A stretch of 64,000 nucleotides of DNA from NCBI GenBank assembly GCA_964423405.1, contig CAYREY010000012.1:14685-78684 (forward strand), written 5' to 3'. This document shows positions 43,051-50,623 of the stretch, piece after piece (positions within the stretch are counted from its first letter, which is position 1; the number at the start of each line of letters is the position of its first letter). The stretch comes from Bog-950 sp964423405 (GTDB lineage Bacteria; Bacteroidota; Bacteroidia; Chitinophagales; LD1). Made by a program: the position numbers and the translations under genes. The notes below the pieces were generated by a model. It did not search any database. It saw only the letters and a list, made by a program, of their open reading frames with translations, and was not told where the DNA came from.

Positions 43051-43068
43051 ATGTCATAGTATTGTAAA
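43051..43068 (+). promoter_or_regulatory. Pho-box-like direct repeat (weaker second half)
   Basis: ATGTCAT, spacer AGTA, TTGTAAA: the first 11 bases equal those of the site at 30895-30912. The second half-site keeps TGT only. It lies 69 bp before the ATG at 43138, the same distance class as the other three sites. Confidence 0.4.
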
Positions 43069-43116
43069 ATATAAAGGTAATTCACATGGTTAATAGCAAT
43101 GTACCATGCTATAATA

Positions 43117-43124
43117 TATTTTTG
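43117..43124 (+). promoter_or_regulatory. -7 box TAnnTTTG of the T9SS YD-like protein
   Basis: TATTTTTG, exact, 13 bp before the ATG at 43138, implying a leader of a few bases. Confidence 0.5.
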
Positions 43125-43137
43125 TATAAACCTTTAT

Positions 43138-44664
43138 ATGAAAACAATTATTACTTTGTTGTGCCTGCTAATGGTTGTAGGTAGCTGCATTATGGCTGCG
43201 GAGGGTGATGGCTCACGTACAGTTAAACAGCGTATTATCGGTTACCGTATAAACGGAAGGGCTCCTGATAGTACATTTATATTTGTCGATTCAGGCACTT
43301 TGGCTTATTCCGCTAACCGGGGAGATACATTCTACTACAACCGTCAGTTCGATATCTACAATATGATTAATCAACGTGGCGATTCTTTGGGTATAGACAT
43401 TCAGTTTATTAATACCCGCAATTCCAATGGAGATATTGTAGAAGAGTTGGAGAGGACCTGGGTTACTACACAGCTAAAAGATAGGTGGCGCACGCAATAC
43501 ACATACGATAATAACCGGAATGTGACAAAAAAATTAAGACAAACCATGCAGATGGGAGTATGGGTTGATAACTCGGAAATATTGTATGAGTATGATACAC
43601 AGTCGCGACAGGTTGCACGAACAGATAATGTAAGGCTCGCATGGGGCTGGCAGTCAAACGGCAAAAAATTGACAATATATGATAATGCAGGTGATATAGT
43701 AGAACGTGTATATCTGGCTGACAGTAGCGGCACCTGGGATACATCAAGTATTACATACATGAGTTATAATACGGGGCATCAGTTATTGCAAACCCTTACT
43801 TATGATGTTACTGGCAATTCTCCCGATTTGCGTATACGAGAATCAAACGTTTACGATGGTAATGGTAACCTGCTGTCGTGGCACAGAGAAAATTTGCAAA
43901 ATGGAAATATAAACAGCCAAAGAAGGCTAGTTTATACATACAATGCAGGTAGTCAGAAAACATCTGAACTGTATCTGGAAGGATACGCTGCTTTAGATTC
44001 TTTGTACTTGTATGAATGGACATACGGGAATAATGATAGTGTAAGCTCTTATACCAGGTACACCTGGTATAATGGTGTACGTACTGTAAACGGCCGCAGT
44101 TTATATACCTATACCGGTAATCTTTTGTCAGAAATACTCTATCAGGGCTACGACTCTTTAAACTGGTTTAATGGCGGTAGAGATTTGCTTACATACGATG
44201 CGTATGGCTATCTCGATTTGTTAACCAGGCAAACCTGGGTACAGGGTGGTTGGGAAAACAATAACCGGCAAAACTATAACTGTAATGTACTGGGTAATGT
44301 AGAATATATTTTGAAACAGAACTGGGAGAGTGGGGTGTGGGTAAATACACAGGAGGAGTTTAGGTATTACGAATACTATGATGATGCCGTAGCTATTAAA
44401 CCGCTGCCTGCATTTGGCAAGTTGATGGTTTACCCTAATCCGGTAACTATGTTGCTGCTTGTAGATTTTAATGCAGATCCGGCTTCTGCTACCAACCTTA
44501 CAGTTTATAATATAACCGGGCAACCTGTACTAATAAGCCAAACGCAGGCAATAACCGGTAGTAACCATGTACAATTAGATGTTTCTGAACTATGTGCCGG
44601 TTCTTACTTTATTGAAATGCGAAACGTAAACGGGGTAGCCTGCTCGCGTTTTATTAAACAATAG
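43138..44664 (+). CDS. secreted YD-like repeat protein with T9SS sorting domain
   Basis: A 508-aa secreted protein. A signal peptide (1-21) is followed by about 350 residues of short beta repeats with aromatic Y-x-Y/YD pattern (TYDNNRNVTKKLRQ, EYDTQSRQVARTDN, VYDGNGNLLSWHREN, YTYNAGSQKTSEL), like RHS/YD repeats. It ends in a T9SS type A domain from VYPNPVTM. The RHS-core autoproteolysis motif and a toxin tip are absent. Codon use is AT-richer than in the neighbours. The start MKTIITLL is supported by the -7 box; a longer frame from 43099 would overlap it. Probably a surface or extracellular binding protein. Confidence 0.8.
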   Translation: MKTIITLLCLLMVVGSCIMAAEGDGSRTVKQRIIGYRINGRAPDSTFIFVDSGTLAYSANRGDTFYYNRQFDIYNMINQRGDSLGIDIQFINTRNSNGDIVEELERTWVTTQLKDRWRTQYTYDNNRNVTKKLRQTMQMGVWVDNSEILYEYDTQSRQVARTDNVRLAWGWQSNGKKLTIYDNAGDIVERVYLADSSGTWDTSSITYMSYNTGHQLLQTLTYDVTGNSPDLRIRESNVYDGNGNLLSWHRENLQNGNINSQRRLVYTYNAGSQKTSELYLEGYAALDSLYLYEWTYGNNDSVSSYTRYTWYNGVRTVNGRSLYTYTGNLLSEILYQGYDSLNWFNGGRDLLTYDAYGYLDLLTRQTWVQGGWENNNRQNYNCNVLGNVEYILKQNWESGVWVNTQEEFRYYEYYDDAVAIKPLPAFGKLMVYPNPVTMLLLVDFNADPASATNLTVYNITGQPVLISQTQAITGSNHVQLDVSELCAGSYFIEMRNVNGVACSRFIKQ

Positions 44665-44669
44665 CAGGA

Positions 44670-45509
44670 TCAATACGCATCAAAATCCAATAACCTGAAA
44701 CACATATTCTTTGGGTCAGGTTTTTCGTTTTTGCCGCTCAGGTCTTTAAATATCAGGTGTAGCGGTGCCGATTTATATTTCTCCGGTATATCAAAGTACA
44801 ACCCCATTCCTTTATCCAGTGCGGGGTCTAAACCTATGTAAAGTGTTAGCGGTGCAAATGGTACAGCTGGTTTATCGGGATAATTACCAGCCGGCAGATT
44901 TATCAAATTAGCTTTAATAACCGGTATATGTGTTTTAGAAAAATACGACACACTGTTACCTGTTTTGCTTTGGTAATACTGGTTGCAGGGGTTAGCCAAT
45001 CGCCAGTTTAAATGTTTTTCGCTCCACATACGCTCGTACTCCACTGCACCGTCAGTTACCGGTACACTACCTAAACCTATTTTAGCCTGTAGTGTTCCCA
45101 TACCGGCAAAGCCCAGCTTTTTCAAAAAGCCATGTACCGAATTCTGATTGGCAACACCTATCACAAACCGGTACCCTTCGGTAGCAGCAGCTTCGTATGT
45201 TTTCTCGGCAAGTTGGGTAAACAATCCTTTACCCCGGTGGTCGTTATGGGTAGCAGTATTTAGCGATAGTAGCCCTTTTACCTGTTGTCCGTTCCAGTTG
45301 GCTGTTAGCGGTTGTGTTACATAATGCCCGGCTATTACATCGCCAGCTATAGCATTAAAACCTACAATTGCCCCATCGGGATTTTGGGCATACTGCCAGT
45401 TAATAAAACCTTCGGTAAACAATTCGGGCTTTTCAAACACACTTGCCAGCAATGCCGCATGGGCTTTGTTGGCATTACTATCTGTTTTTACCCGCTCGTA
45501 TTGGTACAT
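44670..45509 (-). CDS. GNAT-family N-acetyltransferase
   Basis: A 279-aa protein. The N-terminal half (about 1-145) is a GNAT domain with the acetyl-CoA loop HNDHRGKGLFTQLAEKTY (R/Q-x-x-G-x-G/A) and FVIGVANQNSVHGFLKKLGF. The C-terminal half has no recognised domain and may set substrate specificity. Substrate unknown. It is convergent with the T9SS protein gene (5-bp gap) and independent of the operon upstream. Confidence 0.85.
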   Translation of the reverse strand: MYQYERVKTDSNANKAHAALLASVFEKPELFTEGFINWQYAQNPDGAIVGFNAIAGDVIAGHYVTQPLTANWNGQQVKGLLSLNTATHNDHRGKGLFTQLAEKTYEAAATEGYRFVIGVANQNSVHGFLKKLGFAGMGTLQAKIGLGSVPVTDGAVEYERMWSEKHLNWRLANPCNQYYQSKTGNSVSYFSKTHIPVIKANLINLPAGNYPDKPAVPFAPLTLYIGLDPALDKGMGLYFDIPEKYKSAPLHLIFKDLSGKNEKPDPKNMCFRLLDFDAY

Positions 45510-45580
45510 GGCTTGAAAATAGAAACTTGTTACTAAGAGGCGAAAAATGTATTACACATTCAGTAGTTTTACTAAAATAT

Positions 45581-46045
45581 ATGGGTCATCTTCGATTTAT
45601 AGCGTTTCTACTTTTATATACTATCAGCCAAATCTTGTTTGCGCAGGATAGTGAAACATTTAATGTAAAGAAGATAGTAATTGATACCTCTTATAAGGTT
45701 TATTATACTATAAAAAAGCATAAAGAAGAAAATAAGGGGATGATGTATAGTTATCTGATTCTGTTCCCTGATAATAAAGCAAGAACATATGTAAGCGAGT
45801 TTTCGATAGAAAAGGTGAAATTTCCATCCTTTGAAAAGTTCAGGAAAAGTAGCTACGCTTGTTATTGCACAAGCGACACAATTAGATTTAGGTATCCTAG
45901 GCCAAGCGAACCAAATGTAACTATGCTTTTTCTGGGTGTTATCAGAAACAAAAGAGTTGATGGTGTTTTGCAATGGTCTAATTCCCGAACTGGTAAAATG
46001 GAAACTTCATATTACAATTACTATCCCTACTATGGCCCAAAGTAA
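45581..46045 (+). CDS. AT-rich orphan exported protein
   Basis: A 154-aa protein with a signal peptide (1-22, ending ILFAQ) and a beta-rich mature part: YKVYYTIKKHKEENKGMMYS, FEKFRKSSYACYCTSDTIRF and GVLQWSNSRTGKMET. Base composition is clearly AT-richer than in nearby genes, as in recently acquired or fast-evolving genes. The frame could be read further upstream (from 45443), but that part overlaps the GNAT start region and lacks signal-peptide character; MGHLRFIAFLL is the sensible start. No family recognised. Confidence 0.6.
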   Translation: MGHLRFIAFLLLYTISQILFAQDSETFNVKKIVIDTSYKVYYTIKKHKEENKGMMYSYLILFPDNKARTYVSEFSIEKVKFPSFEKFRKSSYACYCTSDTIRFRYPRPSEPNVTMLFLGVIRNKRVDGVLQWSNSRTGKMETSYYNYYPYYGPK

Positions 46046-46053
46046 GCCTGTCA

Positions 46054-46902
46054 TTACGATATACCCACCGCCTGCTCCATACTCATCAATTCCACTCCAA
46101 TCTTCTTTAAATCTTCTGTTGTATCAAAAGCCTTTAGCTGTTTTAGCCCCAACAGGTTTTCGGTAGTAACCGGTAGTGTTATGGGTAGTATCTCCAGCAT
46201 GCTCAGCGCCAGTTTCATAAACCAGAAAGGGATAGACACATACTTCGGGGTCTTCTTTTCTGCAAGGGCAATCTGGCTGTAAAGCTCTTTTAGCTGATAC
46301 ACTTTTGGTGTGCCAATATTATACGTGCCACTCAGTTTTTTTTGCGCTACTGTTTCTATCAATCTGCACAGGTCGCTGATGTGTATTACCTGTATGGGCT
46401 GAGTGCCGCCCTCTACCATAGGTATAAATGCTGCTTTGCTTACTATGCCCCGTATGCTGTGAAATAATCCACCCGTACTGCCAATAACCAAACCAAGCTT
46501 AAGTACACATACATTTTGTTTAGGCAGTAGTTGTTCTATTTCGTATTTGTGTTTGCCATAGTCCGATAATGCTTCGCTGTGAGCCGACATGGTAGACAGA
46601 AATATGAAATGCACTCCCTTTTGTTGGCACAGGTTTGCCAGTTTAAGTGTTGCATCTATATTCTGCTTAAAAGCCTGCGGGTTCTTTTTGTCGGCGCGTA
46701 TAAAGGCGCAATGTACCAGTACATCGCAATTGGTTGCGGCATCAAAAGTACTTTCGTCGGTAAGGTCAAAGGGCACTACCTGCACGTTAGCAGTATTGGT
46801 ACCTGCTTTGCGTTGTAAGGCGGTTACCTGGTGGTTTACAGAAAGATACTTAACCAGTTCGGCACCTATAAAGCCGGCACTGCCCGTTATTGCTATTTTC
46901 AT
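46054..46902 (-). CDS. NAD(P)-dependent sugar epimerase/dehydratase (extended SDR)
   Basis: A 282-aa extended short-chain dehydrogenase. The N-terminus IAITGSAGFIGAELVKYL has the GxxGxxG cofactor loop, and the active site is in YGKHKYEIE (YxxxK, about Tyr122), with STMSAHS before it. A hydrophobic patch WFMKLALSMLEILPITLP near the C-terminus suggests membrane contact. It is the last gene of the six-gene operon and overlaps its upstream neighbour by 4 bp (ATGA). In this setting it may modify a nucleotide- or lipid-linked sugar, or be UDP-GlcNAc 4-epimerase-like. Confidence 0.85.
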   Translation of the reverse strand: MKIAITGSAGFIGAELVKYLSVNHQVTALQRKAGTNTANVQVVPFDLTDESTFDAATNCDVLVHCAFIRADKKNPQAFKQNIDATLKLANLCQQKGVHFIFLSTMSAHSEALSDYGKHKYEIEQLLPKQNVCVLKLGLVIGSTGGLFHSIRGIVSKAAFIPMVEGGTQPIQVIHISDLCRLIETVAQKKLSGTYNIGTPKVYQLKELYSQIALAEKKTPKYVSIPFWFMKLALSMLEILPITLPVTTENLLGLKQLKAFDTTEDLKKIGVELMSMEQAVGIS

Positions 46903-48518
46903 TTTGTATTCAGCGCCTCGTTTGCCACGCGCTCTGCATTAGCCATTAGTGTAAACGATATTCCTTTTGCCGGTAAAAACTTAAAGCACGAGCCATCGGC
47001 AATGTACACGTTCTGTGTTTGGTGTAGCCTGCCGTTTTCGGCAGTGGTAAAAGGTTTTTCTTCATTGCTTACCGGCAAACTACCTGCGTAGTGTATACTG
47101 CTGCCGTGCCCCGGGTAAACCTTGCTAACCGGTAGCAAGCCCAGCGAGCGGAACGTGCTGAAAAAGCGGCTTTCGTTTTCGCTCACTATCCTTTCCTCAT
47201 CGCTGCTTAGTTTATATTCAACAGCCAGTTTATCGCCTGTTACCGAAGTACTATCGGCCAGCAATTGCATATACTTATCAGGCCCGTATTTTTCGGGGTG
47301 GTGTATGCCCGATATTACCATGGCCGGTGCCAGGTATTGCATCAGCGCACGCCCATCGGCAAAGTTAAGCGGCGATTCTTTTATTAACCGGAACAACAGT
47401 AACGACCGGTAGGTGAACATAGCTGCCATTGGCACATCGCTGTTGTCTTTCTTTTTGTCGTAAAACATTACCAGTTGCCCCATACCGTTGCGCTTAGCCT
47501 CCTGTGTTTTTCCCAGGCGTTTCCAGCTAAGCATAGGCACATAGGCGTAAGGGTTGCAAAGCAATGGTAAGCGGGCTTTATTGTTTTGCGAGCGTAGTAC
47601 AATACGGGCCGTGCCCAGCACACCGCTGCACAGCACCAGTTTACGGCACCAGTATGTTTGCTGTTCGTTGCTATCTACATTAAGAGTGGTAACTTTTACC
47701 AACCCGTTTATTTCTTCAAACTTTAGTACCAGTTGTTTTTCGGCTAACTGAAAATTACCGGCCTTCTTTAACTCATCCACCGTCATCCATGGCCGGTAAA
47801 CCGATTTCTCCTGATCGTGCCAAAAGTCCATATCGTTATACGAAAAGGCCTTACGCTGCTCTTTTTCTTTGGTAAGTATAGCAACAGCAGGTATGCCTGC
47901 ATAAAAGCCGTTGCTGTTAATGGCACTGCGCTTAGTTTGGTAAGTGTTTATTACCTGTTGTATGCTCTCCTCTGGTTTAAGTGCCGGTAGTATATTGTTA
48001 AGTCCTTGCACGGTGTACTTCAAAGCATCATCTATACCCGCCGAAACGCCTATGCGGTCGCCCACCACCTGATAGCTTTTTTCAAACAGGCTTTTCTTCA
48101 TGCCCATTTGCTCAAACTCGCTATCGCTAAAAATGTAGCAACCGGCCCCCCAGGCATTACCCAGGCCACCATAGGCCAGGCTCTCCATCGGAAAAAACGT
48201 TTCGCTGGCAAGCGATAAAAACTTCTCCAGCCCCCGTATCAGATACTTGCGGCCGGGGGTAAGTTGCGCACCGGTTTTAATCTGCCCCCAGGGTATGCCC
48301 TCAAAGTTTCCACCCAGCATAAGTTGCCGCTGCTCAGTATGTTGTGTGCGTATATCTATAAAATTGTTTAAAGGGAAGGGGCGCTCGTTTTCGTTGCGGT
48401 AGGCTACGTCCAGCATTAGTACCTGTGCGCCTTTTTCAACCAGCGTTTGCGCTGCCATGGCACCGGTAAGGCCCGAGCCTACCACTATATAATCGGCGGG
48501 TGATAGTTCGCTATTCAA
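46899..48518 (-). CDS. GMC-family FAD oxidoreductase
   Basis: A 539-aa flavoenzyme. The dinucleotide motif is YIVVGSGLTGAMAAQTLVEK with the acidic end of beta 2 (MLD). SLAYGGLGNAWGAGCYIFSD is the flavin-binding block, and the C-terminal HGSSIHYAGSLP followed by NVYIADGSCFKFLPAKG has the GMC His/Asn region. It oxidises an alcohol of a sugar, sterol or lipid. No signal peptide or Tat motif. It overlaps the preceding small gene by 8 bp and the SDR gene by 4 bp. The small gene may encode its partner (see 48511). Confidence 0.88.
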   Translation of the reverse strand: MNSELSPADYIVVGSGLTGAMAAQTLVEKGAQVLMLDVAYRNENERPFPLNNFIDIRTQHTEQRQLMLGGNFEGIPWGQIKTGAQLTPGRKYLIRGLEKFLSLASETFFPMESLAYGGLGNAWGAGCYIFSDSEFEQMGMKKSLFEKSYQVVGDRIGVSAGIDDALKYTVQGLNNILPALKPEESIQQVINTYQTKRSAINSNGFYAGIPAVAILTKEKEQRKAFSYNDMDFWHDQEKSVYRPWMTVDELKKAGNFQLAEKQLVLKFEEINGLVKVTTLNVDSNEQQTYWCRKLVLCSGVLGTARIVLRSQNNKARLPLLCNPYAYVPMLSWKRLGKTQEAKRNGMGQLVMFYDKKKDNSDVPMAAMFTYRSLLLFRLIKESPLNFADGRALMQYLAPAMVISGIHHPEKYGPDKYMQLLADSTSVTGDKLAVEYKLSSDEERIVSENESRFFSTFRSLGLLPVSKVYPGHGSSIHYAGSLPVSNEEKPFTTAENGRLHQTQNVYIADGSCFKFLPAKGISFTLMANAERVANEALNTK

Positions 48519-48909
48519 TGCCCAGCAGTTTAATAATTAGTAATCCTAAAATGGCAAAAGCAAAGCCGCGCACTACGCGCAGGCCTATTATAAAAAAGTA
48601 AAAAATGCTACGTGGTTGTGGAAGAAAGTAAGCTGTGTTTTCGGTGGTGCACTCTAGTAGTGCCAGCATAACAAATATCCGCTTGCGTATCAGCGATTGC
48701 GATTTGGTAAGCGCCAGGGCGCTATCTACACTACGCATTATAAAACCCGATGCAAGCATTTTGCGGTAGGCGTTCGTTTCGGCTACGGTTAGCGTAATGT
48801 TTAGCCTGTTAACGGCTAATTCAAAATCTGCGGCTACTGCCGTACTACAATTTTTACCAATAAGATAGTGCGAAAGTATTTGCGCTTCGCCTTCAAAAAC
48901 TTCTGTCAT
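48511..48909 (-). CDS. small membrane protein of the GMC operon
   Basis: A 132-aa protein. The first 95 residues are helical and soluble (FEGEAQILSHYLIGKNCSTA, ALALTKSQSLIRKRIFVMLA); one TM helix lies at about 108-130 (VVRGFAFAILGLLIIKLLG). The position immediately before a GMC oxidoreductase, with overlapping genes, recalls the small gluconate-dehydrogenase-type subunits that go with GMC enzymes, but the typical Tat leader is missing. Function unassigned; membrane tether for the flavoenzyme is the most likely role (inference). Confidence 0.7.
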   Translation of the reverse strand: MTEVFEGEAQILSHYLIGKNCSTAVAADFELAVNRLNITLTVAETNAYRKMLASGFIMRSVDSALALTKSQSLIRKRIFVMLALLECTTENTAYFLPQPRSIFYFFIIGLRVVRGFAFAILGLLIIKLLGIE

Positions 48910-49733
48910 GGTTTACGCTCTTTCAGGTATTCATCATACCGCATTACTTTAAAGCCATTGGCAATAATGGCATCCAGCCGTTTTAATACCTTGCCCCGGT
49001 TCACATACATCAACTCGTTCATCAGTTTATTGTCGTTCAGGTGTGGGTGCATAAAATGCTCCTGTTCTGTGTTTACATCGTACGGGTGAAAATACCCTAA
49101 CACCGTTTCATTTTTGCCCGCTGCACTTTTAAACAAATAGCTAAGCACCGGTTGGGGTAAACACCTGAAATAGGTGCCGCCACCAAATGGAACCTTGAAA
49201 GGAGATGAGCCAATGTTCATGGGTATCTCGTAAATACCATCCATCATTTTTTCGCCCCCAAAATCGCTCCAGCCAAATATGGGGTTAGCCGATGGTAACA
49301 CCGATGATGAATAGGTAAAGCCAAACTCTTTTAATACACCATAAGCCCAGCGCGTACTTTGCACCAGCGAAAACGTAGGCGCTCTGAATCCCTCCACTTT
49401 ACTGGCACCTGATCTCAAAATCGCATTTACCGCCTTATCCGTATCGCGCCTGAATTCGTCGGGTGTTTGTTTGGTAAGGTGTATATGGTCGTAGGTATGG
49501 CAGGCTGTTTCGTGCCCTTGTTTAATTATCTCTTTAATCAGGTCTGGAAATTTTTCGGCCGTATTGCCCACTATAAAAAAGGTGGCTGTTACGTTATGCT
49601 TCTTCAGCCAGTCCAGATATTGCAACGTAGGGCCAACCACCGCTTCTTTGTACTGATAACCGTTGGGTATCATGTCGCGCACATCTTCCAGGTCTATACT
49701 AAACAGGTAATATTTGGTAGCGGGTGCGCTCAT
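48906..49733 (-). CDS. polysaccharide deacetylase (NodB-type, XrtA/DUF3473-like)
   Basis: A 275-aa carbohydrate esterase family 4 enzyme. The metal/catalytic Asp is in FSIDLEDVRD (T/SxDxEx motif 1), HETACHTYDHIHLT is motif 2 (metal His), and GFRAPTFSLV is motif 3 (RxPxxS/T). It removes acetyl from N-acetylated sugars. The sequence is of the type seen in exopolysaccharide/PEP-CTERM operons. No signal peptide, so the substrate may be cytosolic or lipid-linked. It overlaps both neighbours by 1-4 bp. Confidence 0.9.
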   Translation of the reverse strand: MSAPATKYYLFSIDLEDVRDMIPNGYQYKEAVVGPTLQYLDWLKKHNVTATFFIVGNTAEKFPDLIKEIIKQGHETACHTYDHIHLTKQTPDEFRRDTDKAVNAILRSGASKVEGFRAPTFSLVQSTRWAYGVLKEFGFTYSSSVLPSANPIFGWSDFGGEKMMDGIYEIPMNIGSSPFKVPFGGGTYFRCLPQPVLSYLFKSAAGKNETVLGYFHPYDVNTEQEHFMHPHLNDNKLMNELMYVNRGKVLKRLDAIIANGFKVMRYDEYLKERKP

Positions 49734-50623
49734 TAGTCAATCGTCTTTTTCCGCATTTGCGATAACTGCTCGGTAACCAGGCCCAGTGTAAAAAATATAA
49801 TACCCGATACTATTAATAGGTTGGCACCAATACTCACCCCACGGCCGGTAAGCAAAAACTGTGCTTCCCAAATGGTACCCGCCAAACCAAAAAACAGGGC
49901 TACTGGTAAAAATACACGCATCGGGTTAAACAGTATTACCACGTTCAGTATCTCCATTATAGTTTCGAAAGCGGTACGGGCGCCAATGGTGCTCTCACCG
50001 GCTGCCCGTACTTTTATACGGATAGATTCTTCCAGCACCAACCGCCTTTGGCTGATAAACACCAATGCAATTACATCGCTATAGGCCATCGAGTCAGGGC
50101 ACAACCTGATGTACTTTTTAGCCATCGCGGTATTATAAATTTTCATGCCGCTGTTAATGTCGTATATGTTTATCGGCATCAGTATTTTAGCCACACTGCG
50201 GATAATGGATTTGCCAATACCGCGTATAGCGCTGGCCTCAGCCTCGCCTTTGCGGCTGCCTACTACCATATCCGCATCATGCTCTTTCAAAAATGCAAAC
50301 AGCTTATTTACATCGTCCAGATAATGTTGCCCGTCGGCATCTATGGTTATCACAAAATCTGTTTCGGCTTCCAGTATGCCGCTTTTAATAGCACCACCAT
50401 AGCCACGGTTAACTTTGTGGTGCACCACCTTGCACCGGGGTTCATTGGCCAGTACGGCCCGCATTATCTGCAACGAGTTATCGCGCGAACCATCGTTGGT
50501 AAGTATCAACCGGTAGTCGTGCTGGTTTACAAAGGCAATCAGCTCGGGTAGTACAAGGGGCAAAGCCTGCGCCTCGTTATACACCGGTATTACAATGCTT
50601 AAGGTGGGGTTTGCGTTGCTCAC
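49733..50623 (-). CDS. glycosyltransferase family 2 (DPM1/GtrB-like) with membrane anchor
   Basis: A 296-aa GT2. LSIVIPVYNEAQALPLVLPE and LILTNDGSRDNSLQIM form the UDP/GDP-sugar site, VITIDADGQHYLDDV carries the DxD motif, and AAGESTIG lies in the acceptor part. Two TM helices at the C-terminus (about 230-250 and 258-280) match polyprenyl-phosphate sugar synthases. It probably charges undecaprenyl phosphate with a sugar for use by a membrane GT-C enzyme; the next gene (50620) may be this enzyme. Confidence 0.88.
   Translation of the reverse strand: MSNANPTLSIVIPVYNEAQALPLVLPELIAFVNQHDYRLILTNDGSRDNSLQIMRAVLANEPRCKVVHHKVNRGYGGAIKSGILEAETDFVITIDADGQHYLDDVNKLFAFLKEHDADMVVGSRKGEAEASAIRGIGKSIIRSVAKILMPINIYDINSGMKIYNTAMAKKYIRLCPDSMAYSDVIALVFISQRRLVLEESIRIKVRAAGESTIGARTAFETIMEILNVVILFNPMRVFLPVALFFGLAGTIWEAQFLLTGRGVSIGANLLIVSGIIFFTLGLVTEQLSQMRKKTID

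Noticed and set aside
43138..44664. RHS toxin
   Set aside because: No RHS core cleavage motif and no C-terminal toxin; the protein ends in a T9SS sorting domain.
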